Shown here piece after piece: positions 58,001 to 64,000 of a DNA stretch of 64,000 bases. A program made the position numbers and the translations under genes. Each line of letters begins with the position of its first letter. The stretch's first letter is position 1. Under the pieces are notes generated by a model. The model did no database searches and had not been told where the DNA came from. It worked only from the letters and a program-made list of their open reading frames with translations. Source of the DNA: an uncultured Eubacterium sp. (GTDB lineage: Bacteria > Bacillota > Clostridia > Lachnospirales > Lachnospiraceae); assembly GCA_947088865.1 (NCBI GenBank), contig CAMUHY010000006.1, positions 83,649-147,648 of the forward strand, given 5' to 3'.

Positions 58001-60168
58001 TTCTTATATTCCATCATACTGTGCTTCTTATAAAAATCTTCAAGATTGTCAAAAGCTTTATCCAACTCACTCTTTGAAATGGCAAAATAGTTCTTAAATA
58101 CTTCTGGATGCTCTTCTCTTTTTGGCATATGAATCTCTTGTGATGGCACATACAACCCATAACCTTCTTCATTTAAAACCTCTGTTGCCTTTCCCTGCCC
58201 AAGAAGTTCATCTACAATAATCTGTTCACTGTCTGTAATCTTTGATATTTCTTGCAGTGTATCAAGCGCTTTATCAAACATCGTCTTTACATCTTCTTGT
58301 GCCATAGCTTCTTTGTTTTGCTGCAAATCCTGCAAAATAGTAAGACCACCCATTCTAAGCTCTGTCACATTGCCATTTAACAGATGCTTTGCGCTTTCTA
58401 TACGACCTTCATACGATTGTTTATTTAATAATGCTAAAACATTTTTTCTTATTCCAGACGTTTTGTATTTTAAAAAGCCTTCTAACTGAATATACTCCTC
58501 AGCGCTAAGTCCCTCTTTCTGAAGTTCACACACCATATCAAACGCCTTTTGTCTTGTCGATGATTCTTTATCTGCAATTGCTTGAATCAAATAACGTCTT
58601 AATGTTGGCGATTTTGGTTCATGTGTCAACAATTCCAAATAAGCGCTCCGGCTTACATAATATCCTGAAACATCAATATCCGGAAGATAAGCGCAAGCCT
58701 CCTCCATAAGACTGATATCTGAAAGCGCATACGCCGTTGCACACATACGTATCACAAGGTCTGTTTTAGAAAGAGCAGCGCTATACCATGGAAAAATAAT
58801 TGGTGAAAATTCTTTCTTTTTCTTAGGGATTTGGTTATAAATCTCTTTCATCACCTGATAACATTTATAAGCCTCTTCCTCTGATGGATATAAATCAGTG
58901 ACGGCAATCTTTTTATATCCTTGTTCATCGCCATCCTGACGTCTTCCTCTTCCTATCGCCTGATAAACCAATGTGCTTGTATTATTTAAAAACGATGGCA
59001 TAAATACGGCAACAAGTTCATAATCTTGCGGATATGCCATAACAACCTTATAAGCTGTCTTATAAGAATATTCTTGATAATACAGGTAGGTATTATAATA
59101 CCCCATTGTGAGAAGCTGGTTTTTTGTTCCATTTGTGATAAATCCATCCATCACATCAATGGCATTTTGTATATCATAAAATCCTAATGTCCACAATCCG
59201 CACATAATTTGTATGGTATCATTCGATTTTGTAAATTCGATTGCTTTTTGTATGCCTCCATCAATTGCTTCATGGACAATATGTAACACTTTATCTGAAA
59301 TTCGGTCAACATGGTCTAAATCACAAAGACCTGTCCATGTTGCCACTGCCCTTTTTACTGCCGCAAAACGAATGAGATTATTGTCATAAATGGTCTTAAA
59401 AATCACCAAAAATGCTGAGATTGTTCCACAGTCTGCACTTTCACAAACAGCTTGACGTATACCCTCCTGCAATCTTGCTGCCAGCAAAAAATCTGCCAAC
59501 AATTGATGTAACTTTTCATTGTGGCACATAACAATTGCACGAATAATATCTGTTGTGACAACGGCTGTATTATTATCTGCAAGCAGCATATCCATAACAA
59601 AATCTTCAACATCTTTATCGTTTGTATCAAGTCTTGCCGCTACCATATAATCCCAAAAATTCAAACGATACGACCATGAATACTCACTTGTTATTTCCTT
59701 TATGTCTTTAGGAAGATTGCCTGTTAAATAATCATAAATCGAACAATTGCATACCTGAAACATTTTATAGGATTTTAATAAATTAAATATTGTAGGAAAC
59801 CACGTTGTATAATCACGGCTTCGCACTGTTCTCCTATACATTCCTTTTGAAAAAGGATAGTCATTTAAATTGTCAATAATGGTATAAAAATCCGATAGAT
59901 TGTCCTGTTGTACAAAAACTTCTACCACATCCTTATAGTATGTCTTCATAAATTCACTTGGACAAGCCATCTTTGAATCTATAAAATCTTGTTTTACTTT
60001 GATAATCAATGGACTATTATCCATCATATTGTAGCTGTATCGATTATTGTTTTCTTTATCAATCTGTTTTGCCACATCACGTGCTGTTTCATCAAGTAAT
60101 TCCAGTTTTTGCTCCCATTCTTTCTGAAACTCTTTTATAAACTTTTCCATCATTTCGTAACTGCCCAT
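55018..60168 (-). CDS. Giant DUF4132-containing protein (YehI/MolR-like)
   Basis: A 1716-residue cytoplasmic protein without signal peptide or membrane helix. The C-terminal region (about 1440-1716) has QPFKQVFRELYVKLSEENDRFNSRMFAGNQIQ and IHMLGSHQVYVLPVHSQSRGKIFLPFVDEDPKTAEIMSKI, the DUF4132 signature. The N-terminal 1200 residues look like helical repeats (HEAT-like). DUF4132 proteins are often encoded with SWIM zinc-finger, MoxR or VWA genes; none is adjacent here, although a SWIM protein is encoded in the retron operon 42 kb away. GGAGG precedes the start. A small gene lies upstream on the same strand. Function unknown. Confidence 0.85.
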   Translation of the reverse strand: MGSYEMMEKFIKEFQKEWEQKLELLDETARDVAKQIDKENNNRYSYNMMDNSPLIIKVKQDFIDSKMACPSEFMKTYYKDVVEVFVQQDNLSDFYTIIDNLNDYPFSKGMYRRTVRSRDYTTWFPTIFNLLKSYKMFQVCNCSIYDYLTGNLPKDIKEITSEYSWSYRLNFWDYMVAARLDTNDKDVEDFVMDMLLADNNTAVVTTDIIRAIVMCHNEKLHQLLADFLLAARLQEGIRQAVCESADCGTISAFLVIFKTIYDNNLIRFAAVKRAVATWTGLCDLDHVDRISDKVLHIVHEAIDGGIQKAIEFTKSNDTIQIMCGLWTLGFYDIQNAIDVMDGFITNGTKNQLLTMGYYNTYLYYQEYSYKTAYKVVMAYPQDYELVAVFMPSFLNNTSTLVYQAIGRGRRQDGDEQGYKKIAVTDLYPSEEEAYKCYQVMKEIYNQIPKKKKEFSPIIFPWYSAALSKTDLVIRMCATAYALSDISLMEEACAYLPDIDVSGYYVSRSAYLELLTHEPKSPTLRRYLIQAIADKESSTRQKAFDMVCELQKEGLSAEEYIQLEGFLKYKTSGIRKNVLALLNKQSYEGRIESAKHLLNGNVTELRMGGLTILQDLQQNKEAMAQEDVKTMFDKALDTLQEISKITDSEQIIVDELLGQGKATEVLNEEGYGLYVPSQEIHMPKREEHPEVFKNYFAISKSELDKAFDNLEDFYKKHSMMEYKNAAGVETLLSNNLSAMNTDPNLPIEDRYPFKELWVEFYETYIKNPTLLFHMQMARKTLALDNIENRETYDKHMKILLGSCLYDYFARLKNQKEYSNVHYGFDIDTIIRIMVSMYPDTKINNVAEEMLNYVVYQVEDSALWYKRIKDKKSYYSQSDSEISLISNGRISSLLSLSWKTDEQFKRRFEIYYDIDRRFEYNKHRDSRYYYYGRDRSNSYLNIFDYIKAYTLGMIPENEVYKAAFEYFSLSYTLSALSIFSLEKLLPYQETQIARYMKDDKVDKESDFYKNAVDICEHIVNKVLDVELSRGDLPTIFSSAARSIQHFCGIERMVQILVAMGDEKLDRGTYYWGSNGDSKNVILSHLLSVCYPKEGDDAKKLKALLKDKKISEVRLYETIMYAPQWIDIIQEYLKKDLKTGCYYFMAHMNERFDDKKKAVIAKYTPLSAEELNNGAFDLNWFKSAYKTLGDATFQKLYDAAKYISDGNKHSRARKYSDAALGKVTVSELEEKIKDKRNKDLLMSYGVIPIVDEKDELRRYEFIQGFRKESRQFGAQRKASEGLACDMALRNLATNAGYQDVTRLILAMETKMVENDSDAFKPHAVGDALVRLVVDSYGKVSLECVKKEKILKSLPANLKKDEYVLYLKDIQKKLKEQYSRTVKMFEQAMEDREVYTFKELKNLTKNPVIEPIVNNLVYITCGKTQKIGMLSNKGLTDYNDETASLKGDAKLRVAHPFDLYQAGCWSAYQDYLFTQMQAETRVKQPFKQVFRELYVKLSEENDRFNSRMFAGNQIQPQKTVGCLKNRRWVADYEEGLQKVYYKDNIIAKIYALADWFSPSDIEAPTLEWVEFSDRNTFAPIKIGDVPDIVYSEVMRDVDLAVSVAHVGGVDPETSHSTMDMRKVIIAHNLALFKLTNVTFKDHHAIIKGQRAEYSIHLGSGVIHMLGSHQVYVLPVHSQSRGKIFLPFVDEDPKTAEIMSKIVLFAQDEKIKDPYILNQLK

Positions 60169-60406
60169 AATACCTCCATTTCCATATATTTATACTTACT
60201 TATTACTTTCTTATCCCCATTATTTTTTAGCAATAGACTTTTTTCTTTTTTTACAAATTTATAAAACATCTTTTATTTCTTCTTATGCTAATTATTTTAA
60301 CAATCTTATATAATTTTTTAACCTCATCAAGGAAGTCCCACTTCAATGCTGCAAAGGAATAAGTGGGGAACTTGCTGCTACGATAGTAGCTAGCGGGTTT
60401 GAACAA

Positions 60407-60436
60407 GTAGCGTAGCGGATTGCGAATATCCGCTTA
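60407..60436 (-). repeat. 30-nt dispersed repeat, copy 2
   Basis: Identical in reverse orientation to 6536-6565 (core GCGGATTGCGAATATCCGC). The neighbouring 60330-60400 also contains CCCACTT/AAGTGGG inverted repeats. It may be a genome-wide REP-like element. Confidence 0.7.
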
Positions 60437-60460
60437 ATCAAAATACATGCCATTTCATCA

Positions 60461-60877
60461 TTACCACATGCGTCCACTTAACATTGTCATGCGCACAAAA
60501 GTAATTTCGTCTCCGTCTTTTAATGATAACGGTTCATCTTCCTTTGTAAATTGATTACCTTCAATAAAAACAACAACCAATCCATCTTGGAAACACTCCA
60601 GAGCATTTTGAATCGCTTTATCAACATCCGGCTTTTTGTTTCCATAATTAACCCCAAATCCAACTTTTCCAGTAGTCGCCATATCCTCAATATCATCATT
60701 GGATAAGACTTTTAATATCTCTGAACTTTCCTGACGCTTCTCATACTCTGCTACATTTAACCGAACAGTCTCTACTAAAAGGTCTTTGACTGTATGAATT
60801 GGATTCTCATACTGATAAAGAATCGATTTTATTGTATTGCGCCGTTTTGAAACACTTTTACAACTTATTTTTAATTC
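60461..60877 (-). CDS. Small hypothetical protein, possibly beta-grasp C-terminus
   Basis: A 138-residue protein, well conserved in appearance but not recognised. The N-terminal MELKISCKSV strand and the C-terminal GLVVVFIEGNQF and SLKDGDEITFVRMTMLSGRMW resemble the last strands of beta-grasp/ubiquitin-like domains, where the terminal DGDEx...SG element is typical. The central segment (about 30-75) is helical. It is encoded 290 bases upstream of the DUF4132 gene on the same strand and may form a pair with it. Start 60877 versus 60892 is uncertain. Confidence 0.6.
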   Translation of the reverse strand, partial: ELKISCKSVSKRRNTIKSILYQYENPIHTVKDLLVETVRLNVAEYEKRQESSEILKVLSNDDIEDMATTGKVGFGVNYGNKKPDVDKAIQNALECFQDGLVVVFIEGNQFTKEDEPLSLKDGDEITFVRMTMLSGRMW

Positions 60878-60892
60878 CATAACACGTTCCAT

Positions 60893-61253
60893 TTCTGCGC
60901 TGCTTTTTTTGCAAAGAGCCTATAAAAAATGGATATATTTTTAATGATTTTGTGCCAAGCAGCACATAGACACAAACCTTTGCTTTGCAAACCCTTCTTA
61001 CGCTAAAAAATCGATTTGCAGCATCACCACAAATAGACTTCACTGACAATCATATACGTATTTCTTTGTCCGTTTGTATTATTATATAATACGAACATTT
61101 GTTTGTCAATCATTTCCAATAAAATTAATAAAAAATAGTAGAATTTTTCTCTCCTGTACAAGCTGATTTTAGGTCAGTTGAGAAATTAAGAACACCAGGT
61201 TATAAAATCTATAAAAATCAGTAAAAAGATACGCCCGTCAAAGCTCTAAATCG
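60893..61253. other. Intergenic region without detected features
   Basis: About 360 bases. It probably contains the promoter for the minus-strand small gene. No ORF, RNA or clear repeat is seen. Confidence 0.4.
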
Positions 61254-61397
61254 TTACTTTTTTCTTTGCCTTGCCTTTTGCTTTTTTGGCTCGGCTTTCA
61301 TAGACCCTGTTTTTCCTACTGCATCAAAGACTTCTTTCTTCCGTTCAAGCCACACATCCATATAATGCTCTGTTGGAGCTATTGGACTATAATCAAT
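61254..61397 (-). pseudogene. C-terminal gene fragment next to IS remnant
   Basis: On the minus strand an open frame of about 47 codons ends at a TAA (61256-61254): DYSPIAPTEHYMDVWLERKK and then EVFDAVG, followed by a Lys/Arg-rich tail. It has no start codon and abuts the left end of the IS3-family element, so it is the 3' end of an interrupted gene. I cannot name the parent gene. Confidence 0.5.
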
Positions 61398-61399
61398 AG

Positions 61400-62527
61400 A
61401 GTAGACACATTTTTGCAAATTTTTTATTGAGAACAGAATTAAATCTGTCCCCTATAAACGGATTCCATTTCATTTGGTGTTAAATAGCCAAGAGAGCCAT
61501 GAGGTCGTCGAGAATTGTAGAATCCTTCAATGTACTCAAAAATAGACCGATATCGTTCATTAAAAGTATAGTATGTTTTTCGATTGGTTTCTTCCAGCTT
61601 TAAGTACTTGAAAAAGCACTCACAGACAGCATTATCAAAGAGGTATCCTTTGGGGAAAAAGACTGCACCACATTCAGTGAATCCAAAAGTTGACGGAATG
61701 CAAAGACAGTATATTATACCCCACAGTTAGAATGGAACATAGGAGACATTCCTGTTCTCAAAAGCCTTTCAGAAAGGTTGTTAAGACAAGATTGGTATCC
61801 ACTTTGTTGGATAAATGCCATGAGATTACTTTTCTTGAGAACAAGTCCATTATAACACATAGATAATACCATTTTCTATCGGATTTCAAGTAAGTAATAT
61901 CACTAACCTAGACAAGATTTGGGACTTTCTGAAAAAACTGCTATCGCAAGAGATTGGTGCATTTATCATTGTCCGTGTGATGACAGTCAGATTTGGGCTT
62001 TACAGTTAACATTTTAGAAAGTTTCATACTATATCGGTAAACCTTTCCAACACGGATATTAATACTATAATCATGATGAAAGATGTATTGAACTTTGTAA
62101 GCGCCCCGACGTTTGTTATAATCAGCGTAAATATGTAAGATAATACATTTAATGTGCTAGTTTTCACGAACACGAGGAGCAGGTAGTTTACGAAAATACT
62201 TGGCATGAATATGGCAATCGCTTTTTTTAATATCAGATTTTCCTCCTTCAGCTGAGCGTTACGTTTTTAAAGTTCTTTAACTTGCTTAGCGGTAAAAACA
62301 ATACTATCATCCATTTCAACAGTAGAGTATTACTTTATCCATTTACTGAATACAGATTTTGAAACACCGTATTCCTTACAGAGTTAGGAATAAGTTTTGC
62401 CATTTTGATGTAAAGAGGCGAAGGATTTTTTTAATCTTCATCATATAGTATAATTGTTGATAATCATAAGAAACCTTCTTTTTTCTATATAATTTATTAT
62501 AATAGATAATTTATATGTGTGTCTACT
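61400..62527 (-). mobile_element. Decayed IS3-family insertion sequence
   Basis: Bounded by AGTAGACACA (61400) and TGTGTCTACT (ending 62527), an inverted repeat, length 1128 bp. On the minus strand, translated fragments are diagnostic: an orfA piece CKEYGVSKSVFSKWIK, the orfA/orfB junction QLKEENLILKKAIA, and the end of the orfB integrase (61650-61439) NRKTYYTFNERYRSIFEYIE then FYNSRRPHGSLGYLTPNEME. Many stops and frameshifts separate the pieces, so no transposase can be made. The element split an older gene. Confidence 0.85.
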
Positions 62528-62544
62528 TTTATAGTATATATTCA

Positions 62545-62955
62545 CTATGGCAAATACAAAACCGAACAAAAATATTCCGACACAGGAAGATAATCCCTTA
62601 TTCCACAACACACAAAAGCAACATTGAAAAATTTCCGGACTTCATCTACCTCACCAGGACAGATATTGGGAGGGGTACATGGCTAGAGCATTATGCCAAG
62701 AACATCGAACACAGCAACAAGAGACTAATACTCTTAAATTCCGCCATTGACATCCTGCGGAACAAACATAAAAACGGGAAACAATTCTACTGGATACTCT
62801 ATTACAGCTATCTGTCTCCTCAACAACTTCAGAATATGGATGAAATCATTGAAAGCCTGTGCCCACATATAACGAACAGCTCTCACAGAACCTACTACTG
62901 TAAGTGCCTGGAGGCTGTTCAGGCTCTCAGTTCTATCTTATGGGAATACACCTAA
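62545..62955 (+). pseudogene. Frameshifted mobile-element gene remnant
   Basis: An ATG at 62545 opens MANTKPNKNIPTQEDNPLF, which stops after 26 codons; a shifted frame continues as KFPDFIYLTRTDIGRGTWLEHYAKN, LLNSAIDILRNKHKNG and ends YCKCLEAVQALSSILWEYT. The joined product would be about 135 residues and looks like a small regulatory protein of integrative elements. The codon use is less AT-rich than the neighbours, consistent with transfer. It lies immediately upstream of the integrase. Confidence 0.5.
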
Positions 62956-63062
62956 AAGGATTGTCTGAAAATACTGGACAAATTCATACCGAAAGATACC
63001 CAATAGACAATTTATAAACAGACACTCATAATTATTAAAAAAACTAAGGAGAGTGTATATTT

Positions 63063-63989
63063 ATGAATAATTTAAAAAACTATATTTCAGAATACATCAA
63101 ATACTGCGAATACCGAAAACGCTTAGATTCCAAAACCTTAAAAGCTTATAAGATAGATTTAAAGCAATTTGAAATTTTTTGTACTGATCTATCTGATTGC
63201 TTTGCTAAATGTGTAGTGGACGATTTTATTACCAATTTGCATAAACAATATAAGCCTAAAACTGTCAAACGTAAAATTGCAAGTTTAAAAGCCTTTTTTC
63301 ACTATATGGAATATAAAGAGTTGTTGAATGAAAATCCTTTTACAAAGTTGGACATCCGCTTTCGAGAAGCCAAACTCCTTCCTAAAACAATTCCTTTTCA
63401 TACTATTCAAACATTCCTTTCTACTCTTTATGTACAAAAAGAAATGGCCGAATCAGAATACCAGCTTCGTTGCTGTATTAGAGATATTGCCGTTATTGAA
63501 TTATTATTTGCTACTGGAATGCGAATATCTGAATTATGTTCATTAAAGCCATTAGATATAGACTTTGAGAGCAGTAACATTTTGATCTATGGAAAAGGTG
63601 CTAAAGAAAGAATTATACAACTTGGTAATCAAGAAGTTATCTCCGCCCTAATTTTATATCAGGAAACTTTCAAAAAGGATATTGAAATTTGTGGATATTT
63701 TTTTGTGAACAGATTGCAGCATAAGTTATCTGACCAGTCTGTTCGCTTTATGATCAATCACTACGCAAAACTTGCTGGTATCAGGCAGCACATTACTCCG
63801 CATATGTTCAGACATTCTTTTGCCACTCTTTTACTTGAACAGGATGTTGACATTAGATACATACAAAGAATGCTTGGGCATAGTTCTATAAGTACAACTG
63901 AGATTTACACACATGTGTCAAACACAAAGCAGAAGGATATTCTTGTGAATAAGCATCCAAGAAATCAAATGAATGCAAATAAAGGATAA
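63063..63989 (+). CDS. Tyrosine recombinase (XerC/D-like integrase)
   Basis: A 308-residue site-specific recombinase. The N-terminal SAM-like DNA-binding domain (about 1-95) is followed by the catalytic domain with Arg154 (TGMRISEL), Lys in GKGAKERII, HMFRHSF (His247, Arg250), LGHSS (His273) and the nucleophile Tyr282. All catalytic residues are present, so it can be active. AAGGAGAG precedes the start. It could have moved one of the adjacent elements. The partner attachment sites are not visible in the window. Chromosomal XerC/D function is less likely because of the surrounding remnants. Confidence 0.92.
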   Translation: MNNLKNYISEYIKYCEYRKRLDSKTLKAYKIDLKQFEIFCTDLSDCFAKCVVDDFITNLHKQYKPKTVKRKIASLKAFFHYMEYKELLNENPFTKLDIRFREAKLLPKTIPFHTIQTFLSTLYVQKEMAESEYQLRCCIRDIAVIELLFATGMRISELCSLKPLDIDFESSNILIYGKGAKERIIQLGNQEVISALILYQETFKKDIEICGYFFVNRLQHKLSDQSVRFMINHYAKLAGIRQHITPHMFRHSFATLLLEQDVDIRYIQRMLGHSSISTTEIYTHVSNTKQKDILVNKHPRNQMNANKG

Positions 63990-64000
63990 TATATGATTAT

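Noticed and set aside
63063-63989. Integrase of the tail-like locus
   Set aside because: It lies 14 kb beyond the lysis genes, separated by rtcB, the DUF4132 gene and IS remnants, so there is no reason to link the two.
1-64000. CRISPR array
   Set aside because: No regularly spaced direct repeats with unique spacers and no cas genes were seen; the only tandem repeats are in the pentapeptide region.

Overview
The window is AT-rich DNA with Gram-positive ribosome binding sites (AGGAGG-type), TTGACA/TATAAT promoters, lipobox lipoproteins and a tmRNA with tag ANDNLAYAA. The gene content (motility/chemotaxis genes, a secreted PL1 pectate lyase with ricin-type modules, an intracellular pectin methylesterase, an RpiB-like isomerase) suggests a motile, pectin-using gut Lachnospiraceae such as a Lachnospira / Eubacterium eligens relative. 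That assignment is an inference from gene content.

1-8.2 kb is chromosomal: a YprB-type RNase H-like exonuclease; a minus-strand run of TRAP-type binding lipoprotein, methyl-accepting chemotaxis protein and CheR; an RpiB/LacAB isomerase; a GNAT acetyltransferase; a CE8 pectinesterase. 8.3-15 kb is the clearest accessory system. It is a three-gene operon (helical-repeat protein, winged-helix/SWIM zinc protein, retron-type reverse transcriptase) with the composition of a type XIII retron. Immediately upstream lies a 196-nt structured element with 12-nt outer inverted repeats, two short stem-loops and a long 31-pair hairpin. It reads as a retron msr-msd RNA only on the minus strand, where it has its own TTGACA promoter, so it appears to be transcribed divergently from the protein operon.

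15-23.5 kb returns to housekeeping genes: hypothetical proteins, a lipoprotein, an OmpR/HAMP two-component pair, the secreted pectate lyase, a small phosphoesterase and tmRNA. 23.6-26.5 kb holds two Fic-family genes (one truncated, one lacking the catalytic His), a DUF262 protein and a small sigma-like factor. 26.7-48.8 kb is a phage-derived locus: XRE regulator, a large protein with an RNA-polymerase-like DxDxD signature, tail tube, a Cys-rich mini-protein, a cysteine desulfurase, Dit, Tal, BppU-type baseplate protein, fibres with S74 chaperone domains, a glycosyltransferase and a UDP-sugar dehydrogenase-like enzyme, amidase and holin. No terminase, portal, capsid or tape-measure gene is visible.

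48.9-54.8 kb carries a likely defence pair (small protein plus NACHT ATPase with pentapeptide repeats, sharing an N-terminal motif), a DUF6273/C-type-lectin-like protein, RtcB with a small partner, and a GNAT. 55-60.9 kb has a 1716-residue DUF4132 protein and a small partner. 61.2-64 kb is a mobile-element graveyard: a gene remnant, a decayed IS3-family element, another broken gene and an intact tyrosine recombinase.

The most interesting items are the retron with a divergent RNA, and the headless tail locus that carries a polymerase-like protein and a cysteine desulfurase.
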